Shown here piece by piece: positions 1 to 5,430 of a stretch of DNA of 5,430 bases. The position numbers and the translations under genes were made by a program. The DNA comes from CG1-02-35-72 sp045046885 (GTDB lineage: Bacteria > Bacteroidota > Bacteroidia > Flavobacteriales > Flavobacteriaceae): NCBI GenBank assembly GCA_045046885.1, contig JASFYX010000036.1, forward strand, positions 1 to 5,430, in the 5' to 3' direction. The stretch's first letter is position 1, and each line of letters starts with the position of its first letter. A model generated the notes under the pieces. It saw only the letters and a program-made list of their open reading frames with translations. It was not told where the DNA came from and did no database searches.

Positions 1-14
1 TAACCCAATAAGCT

Positions 15-206
15 ATGGCTGTTACAGAAACTACAAAAAGTAAACATCAAGCAATAAGAGAATCTTATCAGAAAAAGTGGTGTGCTAAAATATACAAAGG
101 CATCCCTATTTACTCAGAAGCTTATATCTATTTAAAATTATCTGAGCAATTTTTCTTAAGCCCCAAAACCATAGAAAATATCTTGTATTACCGCAACGCT
201 CGCTAA
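15..206 (+). CDS. Small helix-turn-helix-like protein (63 aa), hypothetical
   Basis: This 63-residue basic protein is the only plus-strand gene I accept. The ATG at 15 is the only usable start, because an in-frame TAA lies at 9-11. Its C-terminal half (about residues 35-57) ends in KLSEQFFLSPKTIENIL. That pattern resembles the second and recognition helices of small helix-turn-helix proteins common in Bacteroidetes mobile elements (a 'F-x-S-x-x-T-I-E-x-I-L' pattern). The N-terminal part is rich in K, Q and E and has no signal peptide or membrane segment. DNA binding is therefore plausible, but its target is unknown. It converges on the structural operon, and its TAA (204-206) overlaps the TAG of the opposite gene (203-205). 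It may be the last gene of a plus-strand early or regulatory operon lying outside the window. The coding assignment is fairly good and the function is tentative. Confidence 0.7.
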   Translation: MAVTETTKSKHQAIRESYQKKWCAKIYKGIPIYSEAYIYLKLSEQFFLSPKTIENILYYRNAR

Positions 207-212
207 CTAGCG
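201..212. repeat. Perfect inverted repeat over the convergent stop codons
   Basis: CGCTA-AC-TAGCG is a 5-bp perfect inverted repeat with a two-base spacer, centred on the overlapping stop codons of the two convergent genes. It extends outwards only with G-U pairs in RNA. No T-run follows it directly in either direction, so it is not a convincing terminator by itself. It shares two bases with the hairpin at 211-234, so the two structures could not both form fully. Confidence 0.4.
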
Positions 213-748
213 GGTATATTATATAAATTACCCGGTGTTTTTGCAGGTGCAGATCCTTTGCTGTAATTTACGTCTCCGGGTTTAGCCTGGTTATAAACTT
301 TGGCAGCCGTAGCATCTATAATATTGCAGACGAAGCTTTGCTTGTATAAATTACCACTGGTGCCTGTATCTACCGGGCCAAAACCTACGCGGCGCATTTC
401 GGCATAATTAGTGCCACTAGAACCGTGCAATAGTTTATGGATATCTGTATTGGTTTTTAAATAGTTTAAAGCGTCAGTCTTGTTATACGCCCCTTGAAAA
501 GTATCTAAAAAAGTCTCGTAAAAATAATACACGTCAACCTGCAGGTCGGCACCTTGTACTTTTTCGCCCATATCTTCAGTATTTATAATTCTAAAAGATA
601 AAAATATTGCAGGCGTAGGAAAAGGGTGCTCATCTATCAAAAAACCTACTTGGTTATGCCATAAGTCTGCCCAATTAATAACTGGTATGCCGTTAGTTAA
701 TTTAAGAGCAATCTCTTCATAAATTTTGTCCCATCCTTGTAATTCCAT
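203..748 (-). CDS. Probable tail-terminator/neck protein of a Mu-like phage (hypothetical, 181 aa)
   Basis: The start is the ATG at 748, two bases after the stop of the preceding G-like gene, so the two are almost certainly co-transcribed. The 181-residue protein is soluble, with no signal peptide or membrane segment. It has an aromatic-rich core: WADLWHNQVGF near residues 26-36, HPFPTPAIF at 41-49, ADLQVDVYYFYETF at 67-80, and a conserved-looking stretch HKLLHGSSG then MRRVGFGPVDTG at about 104-129. I remember this pattern from uncharacterised proteins of flavobacterial Mu-like prophages. Its size, its place after the G-like gene and the alternating beta-type segments fit a tail-terminator or head-tail completion role, like Mu gp37 or similar proteins. 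That role is inference from position; no catalytic motif is visible. The C-terminal 30 residues, rich in G, P, K and N, look flexible. It is the last minus-strand gene here, and its stop overlaps that of the convergent small gene. Confidence 0.75.
   Translation of the reverse strand: MELQGWDKIYEEIALKLTNGIPVINWADLWHNQVGFLIDEHPFPTPAIFLSFRIINTEDMGEKVQGADLQVDVYYFYETFLDTFQGAYNKTDALNYLKTNTDIHKLLHGSSGTNYAEMRRVGFGPVDTGTSGNLYKQSFVCNIIDATAAKVYNQAKPGDVNYSKGSAPAKTPGNLYNIPAS
211..241 (+). terminator. Possible intrinsic terminator of the small plus-strand gene
   Basis: CGGGTA (211-216) pairs perfectly with TACCCG (229-234) around a 12-base AT-rich loop. On the plus strand a T-rich run (GTGTTTTT) follows. 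This is the layout of a rho-independent terminator placed just after the stop codon at 206. The stem is short (6 bp) and the loop long, and the sequence also encodes the C-terminus of the opposite gene, so it may be chance. It would stop plus-strand transcription before it runs antisense through the structural operon. Confidence 0.4.
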
Positions 749-750
749 AG

Positions 751-1269
751 TTATAATAATTTAAATCGTTTTAATATTTGTTGTTTCGCCCATTTATCTA
801 AATCGCCCATAAATGTGACAGATTCGCCTATAAATTGGCGTTTTGGTATCGTGATAGTAATGGCCTGTTTTTTTGTCAATGCTAAAGCTTTCCACATGCC
901 ATTACCGGTAGCTTTAAACATAAACCAAAAGTATTTTCTAGATTTAGTTGTAATGGGTATTTTAACCGTACCACCATTGTTATGAATGTCAGCATACTCG
1001 GCATCAGAACCATAAACAATGCGCTTATTACTCTTGCTAAACACCTGTATAGATTGCATTAAATAAGAGCTACTAACCAGTACTTTTCTCCCAGGATCTA
1101 AATCGTTTTTTCTTTTATCCCAAGGCTCATAAAATGCGTCTGTAAAACCCTGCTTATCGAAACTACCTTGAAAAAAGTTAACACCGGCTACAGCCGCATA
1201 GCGCACAGCGTCTTTTTTTAGCTGAGTGGCCATTCTTAAAAAATCGGGTGTTTTATTAATCTTATTCAT
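751..1269 (-). CDS. Mu gpG-like virion morphogenesis protein (Phage_tail_S family)
   Basis: This protein matches the Mu G / P2 S-like virion morphogenesis family, which acts in head-tail joining or tail completion inside the infected cell. With the ATG at 1269 it has 172 residues. Family signs are W-x-x-R-K (PWDKRKN, about 49-55), a V-S-S-S-Y-L-M-Q-S-I segment (65-74; usually L-x-x-S-G-x-L), YADIHNNGG (92-100) and IPKRQFIG (141-148), in the usual order. I chose 1269 because AAAAAA immediately precedes that ATG, as is typical in Bacteroidetes, and MNKINKTPDFLR is a family-like N-terminus. Other in-frame starts are the ATG at 1287 and a TTG at 1311. The TTG lies four bases after AGGAGG and would give 186 residues. 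The gene follows the MuF gene after 69 bases, an unusually large gap in this operon, and abuts the next gene by two bases. The family call is strong; the exact start is uncertain. Confidence 0.85.
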   Translation of the reverse strand: MNKINKTPDFLRMATQLKKDAVRYAAVAGVNFFQGSFDKQGFTDAFYEPWDKRKNDLDPGRKVLVSSSYLMQSIQVFSKSNKRIVYGSDAEYADIHNNGGTVKIPITTKSRKYFWFMFKATGNGMWKALALTKKQAITITIPKRQFIGESVTFMGDLDKWAKQQILKRFKLL

Positions 1270-1290
1270 TTTTTTGTATATTTGCATTGT

Positions 1291-1341
1291 GGAGCACGTA
1301 TTTATACGCAATCCGCCTCCTTAGCCACAGCAATGTGGCTA
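1291..1341 (-). promoter_or_regulatory. Hairpin-rich leader between the MuF and G-like genes, with an isolated AGGAGG
   Basis: An 8-bp perfect hairpin (1322-1329 with 1334-1341, loop of four bases) begins with the MuF stop codon TAG on the minus strand. No T-run follows it, so it is not a classical terminator. AGGAGG follows immediately (1321-1316), then a second inverted repeat CGTAT-TT-ATACG (1297-1308). The GGAG within AGGAGG could also pair with the CTCC at 1294-1291 around that second repeat, which would hide it. AGGAGG is four bases from a TTG (1311). Bacteroidetes generally do not depend on such motifs, so it may be accidental. The layout could affect reinitiation on the G-like gene or protect an RNA end. 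This is inference from the pairing alone. Confidence 0.4.
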
Positions 1342-2658
1342 TTGTATTTTATATAGTTTACTATAATCATTTTTCAAGATATCCTCTCTAGTCAATTCTA
1401 CAACTTTATTATTATGAATTACGTAAATACTCTTAACACTTCGACCTCTGTCTTTATTTATCGACCTATTTAATTGTATCCCTAATTCTTTTAAATTTGG
1501 ATTATTAACCTCCTCTAAGTCAAAAACGATGCTGTATTTTTTTCCATTTGGATTGATGACTTTATTAATAGATTGCTTCTTTTTATCTCTTATTGTACTT
1601 CCTAAATTATTAAAGTTCTTTAGGCCAACTCTATCTGCAAAAACCCCATTTATAACATATTCAGGATTTTTAGCACCTACAATAAAATTAGTATCTATGT
1701 CTGGTCTAATTTTGACACTTATTCCAGCATCAGCCATCTTAACTGCCGATATATAATTCTTTGGTAAATCAGCGGCATCAGCAAAAGGATGTACAAATAC
1801 TTTTGCACCGTTTTTCGACACATAGCGCGCTTTTCCATAAGACGTTATTAGCTTAAATTTTTCAAAAGCTTTTTTAATAGATTTAGCATCTTTCTTAGGG
1901 AATGTAAAATAAGGATGGTTGTTCTCATCAAACATCTTATTAGTTTTACCCACATTTAAACCGAAACCTTTATCGGGTTGTATGTCTATTTTCTGATTTG
2001 TAGATCCTTCAGAAGTTGGTTTAGCATAACAACGGCAGCGCCATCCATTTGGTGGGTAATGAGTGTCCCAAAAAGGATGTCCTACAGGCTTAATAATACC
2101 GTGTAGTCTGGCATGATCATGTCTTACTTTGTCATCGCCGACGGTCATGTATTTTAGGTTTGGGAATAGATCCTTGTTAGCCTCAAATCCTTTCCATTGT
2201 CTTGCAGCTTGAGCAGAGCGTTTAGCTGTTTGATATTCGGCTTGTAAGTAGTTTTGATTGTATTTTTTATGTACAACCCCAACTTTACGTTTAAAGGCAC
2301 TAAAAGAGCGTATTTTGCCCTTTTCGTCCACTAAATGGCTATTCATTTCTGCTAATTGTTGGTATGTTTTAGCTCCAGAAAATTTATATATGTTTTGCTT
2401 AAGTTTTTGTACTGTAGCGGCATGTGCAGTATCCATTTTAAACCAACTTTTACCATAGCCTGCAGAGGCTCCTTTTTCAAGTTCGTTGTATGTCTTGGTT
2501 ATAAGCCCCTCGTTTAGATTTGTTGGTTTAAGGGTGCCGTTGTGTAAGCCTTTAGCAATCTGATCTATGGTTTTGGACCAGGTACTTAAATCTATGGCCT
2601 CTACAGAAGCTTCAAGCTCTATGCCGCAGGTATGTTGTGGTTGATAGTATGCCGTTAT
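1339..2658 (-). CDS. MuF-type phage head morphogenesis protein with C-terminal nuclease-toxin-like domain; no canonical start codon
   Basis: This is a minor head protein of the Mu F / SPP1 gp7 family, normally associated with the portal and ejected or packaged with the head. Counting from an ATA at 2658 it has 439 residues. Residues about 5-75 (YYQPQHTCGIE and following) match, from memory, the N-terminus of Bacteroidetes MuF proteins. The MuF core is at about 115-212 and ends with KYMTVGDDKVRHDHARLHG and YPPNGWRCRCY, the family signature. A linker follows (FGLNVGKTNKMFD, HPYF). Residues about 265-425 form an extra domain: FVHPFAD, a KMADAGISVKIRP segment, NPEYVINGVFAD (about 331-342), a QSINK helix and two hydrophobic strands. 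That order resembles the CdiA C-terminal tRNA-nuclease and related phage toxin domains. The frame is open back to 2689 but has no ATG, GTG or TTG before the ATG at 2436, which would give 365 residues and lose the N-terminus. The portal stop overlaps the ATA. The family call is firm, the toxin call moderate and the start unresolved. Confidence 0.8.
   Translation of the reverse strand: MTAYYQPQHTCGIELEASVEAIDLSTWSKTIDQIAKGLHNGTLKPTNLNEGLITKTYNELEKGASAGYGKSWFKMDTAHAATVQKLKQNIYKFSGAKTYQQLAEMNSHLVDEKGKIRSFSAFKRKVGVVHKKYNQNYLQAEYQTAKRSAQAARQWKGFEANKDLFPNLKYMTVGDDKVRHDHARLHGIIKPVGHPFWDTHYPPNGWRCRCYAKPTSEGSTNQKIDIQPDKGFGLNVGKTNKMFDENNHPYFTFPKKDAKSIKKAFEKFKLITSYGKARYVSKNGAKVFVHPFADAADLPKNYISAVKMADAGISVKIRPDIDTNFIVGAKNPEYVINGVFADRVGLKNFNNLGSTIRDKKKQSINKVINPNGKKYSIVFDLEEVNNPNLKELGIQLNRSINKDRGRSVKSIYVIHNNKVVELTREDILKNDYSKLYKIQ
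2655..2658 (-). promoter_or_regulatory. ATAA portal-stop / MuF-start overlap, candidate AUA start
   Basis: On the minus strand the bases are A-T-A-A. The portal stop is TAA (2657-2655), and the overlapping MuF-frame codon is ATA (2658-2656). In tightly packed phage operons this position is usually ATGA, with ATG as the start and TGA as the stop. One G-to-A change would turn ATGA into ATAA, keeping the portal stop but removing the MuF start. The codon falls in the loop of a small GCC-ATAAC-GGC hairpin. Use of AUA by termination-reinitiation is possible but would be inefficient. This is inference from frame and position. Confidence 0.5.
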
Positions 2659-4067
2659 GGCTTTGGCGTTGGTTTTACTATTTTTTTTTTAGGTAATTCG
2701 TACATTTCCCTTACCAGTTTTAAATGATATTCAAAATCTCTTTGTCTTTCCTTTAAAGGTAGGAGGTTACCATTTTCGTCGAATATAATTGATGCTCGAA
2801 TACGCTTTTTAGTCTTTACTTTTTTAGTAGGATCTGGTACTGGTGGTGTGCCGCCAACGGCATTAAAACCTATTATGGGTAAGCCCGACTTATTAGCCAG
2901 AACCTCGTAATCTAATTCAAAACCCGCCCCTGCTAAGGCCACAGCTTTGTCTATCATAACGCCTTTCTCCATATCTTCAGACTCATCCCAATCAAAAGAC
3001 AAATTGGCTAATGGGGCATAAAAACTACTCAGATCTAATAAGCGCGGAATAAGCATTTTGTTGATGACATACTGGGCAAATAGTTTGTCGCTCTCATGGC
3101 GATCGTTGGCCACTTTCTCATGAACCTTAGCTTGAGATAGAGAAGAGCCATCCTCAGTAGTCATTGTTTGGCCTAAGATGCGTTTAGATATTTCTGAATT
3201 AATCCTATTTATCATCTCGTCAAATACCTTGTGTGCATCTGTGCGAGGCACATCACCAATTTCTATTTTTTCTGTGCCTTGTATAACGGCCACGTGGTTG
3301 TTAATCATATCCAACATCATAGTCAAGAGCTCGTCTTGTCTATCGGTGGTCATGTTATCAGTGGTCACATAACGAGGCGGAATACCGAATTTTTCAATAA
3401 AATCTAACCAAGAGCCCATAGCTAATTTTTTTGCTAAAATAAGTGGTGCAATATCTTTTAAAAGACCTAAATCGTTGTCCTCGCCAATTTGGGCGTAGTA
3501 ACGCTCTAAAATGCCCCCTCTATAATCCCAACCAGTCTCGTCTCCGGGTTCTTTTAAAATCAGCCCTTTTTTGGTATTAATGTGTTCCATCGGAATGGCA
3601 ATAGTCTTGAGTAATTCTAAATTTTCATCCACATGAAATATCTCAAGAACCTTGACACCTGTAAATTTTGACAATAACACTTGCCTTAAAAATTCCTCAA
3701 ACCAAGGACGCTCAAAAAGAGATTTAACTTCGGGTACTTCGTCTCCAGACTCATTTACAAATACAAATTTAGAACGCATCACACGGTAAATACGGCTTTC
3801 CATTACCGATACAAAATGGCTGTCTAGTAACAGATTTTGATACAATTCTGCTAAGAGCAAAAAACTAGGATTTTCTGGGTCGGTTGCCAGGGCAATAGCA
3901 TCTTTCCAATCTTTTAAATTTTTAGCCTCAAACAATACTGAAGAGCGCTTAATTTCGCCACTTATCGTTTTACCCTTTTTTTCGCCTCTATTGGCGGCCT
4001 CTACTTTAATACGCCCGTCAGGAATAAATCCTAAAATTTTATCTGTTACTTTGTCTATTATACTCAT
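2655..4067 (-). CDS. DUF935 / Mu gp29-like portal protein
   Basis: This is the portal subunit, the family known from Mu gp29, which forms the dodecameric ring through which the terminase packages DNA and to which the neck attaches. Its 470 residues are close to the family's usual length of roughly 430-520. Seen in order are a lysine-rich N-terminus, PSFLLLAELYQNLLLDSHF (about 67-85), SVMESRIYRVMRSKF (87-101), FTGVKVLEIF (135-144), FIEKFGIPPRYV (223-234) and the most diagnostic segment, EISKRILGQTMTTEDGSS (292-309) followed by AKVHEKV. The C-terminal tail is basic and proline-rich (PKKKIVKPTPKP) and probably disordered; the A10 run encodes part of it. The start ATG at 4067 lies three bases after the connector gene's stop (TAA-ATT-ATG). 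The family call is confident. Confidence 0.93.
   Translation of the reverse strand: MSIIDKVTDKILGFIPDGRIKVEAANRGEKKGKTISGEIKRSSVLFEAKNLKDWKDAIALATDPENPSFLLLAELYQNLLLDSHFVSVMESRIYRVMRSKFVFVNESGDEVPEVKSLFERPWFEEFLRQVLLSKFTGVKVLEIFHVDENLELLKTIAIPMEHINTKKGLILKEPGDETGWDYRGGILERYYAQIGEDNDLGLLKDIAPLILAKKLAMGSWLDFIEKFGIPPRYVTTDNMTTDRQDELLTMMLDMINNHVAVIQGTEKIEIGDVPRTDAHKVFDEMINRINSEISKRILGQTMTTEDGSSLSQAKVHEKVANDRHESDKLFAQYVINKMLIPRLLDLSSFYAPLANLSFDWDESEDMEKGVMIDKAVALAGAGFELDYEVLANKSGLPIIGFNAVGGTPPVPDPTKKVKTKKRIRASIIFDENGNLLPLKERQRDFEYHLKLVREMYELPKKKIVKPTPKP
2681..2690 (-). repeat. A10 homopolymer run, potential slippage site in the portal gene
   Basis: Ten consecutive A residues on the minus strand encode KKK and part of the next codon, eight codons before the portal stop. 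The MuF frame is the -1 frame here, open from the TAA at 2691-2689. A -1 ribosomal slip, or one extra A added by RNA polymerase, would continue from portal residue 462 into NSKTNAKA and then MuF, giving a fusion of about 909 residues. ATAGTA just downstream of the run (2681-2676, sharing its last A) can pair with TACTAT (2649-2644) around an inner GCC/GGC stem. That is a weak candidate stimulator. Homopolymers of this length are also common sites of sequencing error and mutation. Confidence 0.55.
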
Positions 4068-4070
4068 AAT

Positions 4071-4502
4071 TTATATATAAAAATCAGCATTTTTGTTATT
4101 GCCATATTTAACGCCACTCACTTTAATATTGTTAATATCTAAAAAAGGAGGTAAACCGTCTGGTACTTCTTTCCCTGCTTTTATTTGCTCTAATAACTTC
4201 ATAGCCCATTCCCAATCTTTAACGTAGTCTGCGGGGACTTTACGCGCGGCATTGCGGTGGATAAAATCGTACAAAACAAGCTTAACAAGTATTTTTATTA
4301 TTAAATAATGACGTGCTGCTCCTGTAGCCGCAAAAATGGCAGTTACATCAAAGCGCCCTTTTAATTTAGTCTTAATAATCTCGATATTTTGCAATTCTAA
4401 TACTTCTAATATTGCGTTTTGAGGTGCTGCATTGCGCTCGGTCAAAAACTGGTCAATTATATGTGCTTGTAGATCTGCTTGTGTTAAAAAAACATATGCC
4501 AT
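4071..4502 (-). CDS. DUF1320 / Mu gp36-like head-tail connector protein
   Basis: This 143-residue protein resembles the DUF1320 family, typified by Mu gp36 and thought to be a head-completion or neck protein. It is largely helical. The N-terminus FLTQADLQAHI (5-15) is typical of the family ('F-L-T-x-x-D-L'). LQNIEIIKTKLKGRFDVTAIF (about 37-57) resembles the family's 'A-x-x-x-I-x-x-Y-L-x-x-R-Y-D' motif, with K-G-R-F-D in place of the R-Y-D. A hydrophobic helix at 65-80 precedes YDFIHRNAARKVP, the usual 'Y-x-L-H-x-R-x' region. The C-terminus is short and polar. It starts three bases after the terminase stop and ends three bases before the portal start. In Mu itself gp36 lies after the major head gene, so its place between terminase and portal differs from Mu. 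The family call is good; the neck role is by analogy. Confidence 0.82.
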   Translation of the reverse strand: MAYVFLTQADLQAHIIDQFLTERNAAPQNAILEVLELQNIEIIKTKLKGRFDVTAIFAATGAARHYLIIKILVKLVLYDFIHRNAARKVPADYVKDWEWAMKLLEQIKAGKEVPDGLPPFLDINNIKVSGVKYGNNKNADFYI

Positions 4503-4505
4503 AAT

Positions 4506-5430
4506 TTAAAATCTTTGTGGCCTTTTATACCGGGCCGTTTTTGGTTTGCTTGCACCCCTTGATTTTGGGATGTATTTACTTAATTCTGATATACAATGCT
4601 CGTCAGAATCAGGTGAATCGTCTTTAGTTTTATATCCAGGACCTATTCCATATAATTGACCTAGCCCTGTTAAAGTATCTTTATGGCTTTTTTTCTTTTC
4701 ATTATAATAAATTCGACCATTTTGATAATAAGGTTGTAGCCTAAGCATTCTGTCATATTTACTTAAACCCTTAGGAACTTCAATTTTTATAATATTTATA
4801 TTTACATTATTTGCCTCTTCAGATTCGGCTATGGTTCGTTCAACTTCATCATTCCAAAATTGGGCTTCAAAACGCCAATGCACAATCACATTATCAGGAA
4901 GTAACTTTTGGTAATGACAAATCCAATCAACAGCAGCCCGCATTTTAGTACGCCTAACAAAACAGTCTATTTGAAAAAAATCAGTTCCTTTAAGTCCCCA
5001 AACTTTTACAGCATTGAAATCTGAAGTGTCAGAGCCTGCATAAGCTATATCCCAATGGGCAACAATAATTTTAAAATAGTCTAACCTTGGTAACTTTGCC
5101 CATTGAATTTGGTCTTCAGTAAAAATATCACCTTCAATTTGAGGCTCATTGTTATACTCGGCCAGAGCCGCTAGAGATCCTATTTCAGATTCAAGTTCTT
5201 TATAATAAGTATCGTTATATTTTTGATGCCAGGTTGGTTTATAAGTTCTGGCATTGTAAGCTTTTACATGATGCACTTTCCATTTAGGATGGCGCTCTTG
5301 TAAAATAGTTTGAATCATTACAGGCGCAAAGCGGTTATTAGCATATAGAAATCGTCTGATATCGCCATCCATAGTTGGAATTAAATCACGTTCAATCCAG
5401 TTGGCGAGTTTCTTTTGACGTTTAGGATTT
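4506..5430 (-). CDS. Phage terminase large subunit, C-terminal part (partial at window end)
   Basis: Only the C-terminal 307 residues are in the window; the frame runs past 5430 with no stop, and the ATG at 5372 is internal. The visible part starts with the end of the ATPase domain (NPKRQKKLANWI, TMDGDIRRFLYANNRFAP). It continues into the RNase H-like nuclease domain that cuts packaged concatemers or host-flanked phage DNA. Candidate metal-binding acids are the Asp of HWDIAY (codon at about 5051-5049), the Glu of FEAQFW, and the Asp group in KDDSPDSDEH near the C-terminus. They come in the order expected for a D-E-D nuclease centre. A basic tail (KPKTARYKRPQRF) may contact DNA or the portal. 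It is the first visible gene of the operon, with the connector gene three bases on. The Mu gp28-like assignment rests on these motifs and on the neighbours. The Walker motifs would lie upstream of the window. Confidence 0.9.
   Translation of the reverse strand, partial: NPKRQKKLANWIERDLIPTMDGDIRRFLYANNRFAPVMIQTILQERHPKWKVHHVKAYNARTYKPTWHQKYNDTYYKELESEIGSLAALAEYNNEPQIEGDIFTEDQIQWAKLPRLDYFKIIVAHWDIAYAGSDTSDFNAVKVWGLKGTDFFQIDCFVRRTKMRAAVDWICHYQKLLPDNVIVHWRFEAQFWNDEVERTIAESEEANNVNINIIKIEVPKGLSKYDRMLRLQPYYQNGRIYYNEKKKSHKDTLTGLGQLYGIGPGYKTKDDSPDSDEHCISELSKYIPKSRGASKPKTARYKRPQRF

Noticed and set aside
1277..1284. TATATTTG on the plus strand, matching the Bacteroidetes -7 promoter pattern TAnnTTTG
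   Set aside because: No convincing TTG-type -33 element is seen about 20 bases upstream, and it would drive transcription antisense to the MuF gene. It is likely chance in AT-rich sequence.
1529..1756. Plus-strand open frame of 75 codons inside the MuF gene
   Set aside because: It is antisense to the well-supported MuF toxin-like region, and its low-complexity L/F/I-rich translation is typical of a shadow frame.
2258..2458. Plus-strand open frame of 66 codons opposite the MuF N-terminal region
   Set aside because: It is antisense to a recognised family domain, and nothing in its translation resembles a known protein.
3178..3372. Plus-strand open frame of 64 codons inside the portal gene
   Set aside because: It is fully antisense to the diagnostic portal motif region; its hydrophobic translation mirrors the opposite strand's codons.
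5370..5372. ATG at 5372 as the start of the terminase gene
   Set aside because: The frame stays open to the window end and encodes terminase-like sequence (NPKRQKKLANWIERDLIPT) upstream, so this ATG is internal.

Overview
The window looks like part of the head-morphogenesis operon of a Mu-like prophage, or a remnant of one, in a Bacteroidetes host, probably a flavobacterium. The evidence is low GC content, tightly packed genes whose starts follow A/T-rich sequence rather than Shine-Dalgarno motifs, and a set of proteins of the Mu gp28/gp29/gp36/F/G type. The host assignment is inference from composition and remembered family resemblance; no search was run.

Layout. Five complete structural genes and one partial one lie on the minus strand, read from high to low coordinates. 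They are the C-terminal part of the terminase large subunit (cut off by the window end at 5430), a DUF1320/gp36-like connector (4071-4502), the DUF935/gp29-like portal (2655-4067), a MuF head protein (1339 to about 2658), a G-like virion morphogenesis protein (751-1269, possibly starting at 1311) and a probable tail-terminator/neck protein (203-748). Most junctions are 2-3 bases or overlap, so they are probably co-transcribed. At the left edge a small plus-strand helix-turn-helix-like gene (15-206) runs tail to tail into this operon. The two stop codons overlap, and a terminator-like hairpin follows on the plus strand.

How the genes work together. The terminase packages DNA through the portal. 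The MuF and G proteins act in head assembly and head-tail joining. The DUF1320 protein and the last gene probably form the neck and tail connection.

Two things stand out. First, the MuF protein carries a C-terminal extension that resembles the nuclease toxin domains of CdiA/polymorphic toxins. That part is visibly more AT-rich than the rest of the gene, and no immunity gene sits beside it. Second, the MuF reading frame stays open and family-like well upstream of its first ATG, but has no ATG, GTG or TTG start there. Where an ATGA stop/start overlap with the portal would be expected, the sequence reads ATAA. A run of ten A residues just upstream could place ribosomes or RNA polymerase in the MuF frame and yield a portal-MuF fusion. 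Use of AUA, slippage, a truncated product, mutation and sequencing error are all still possible.
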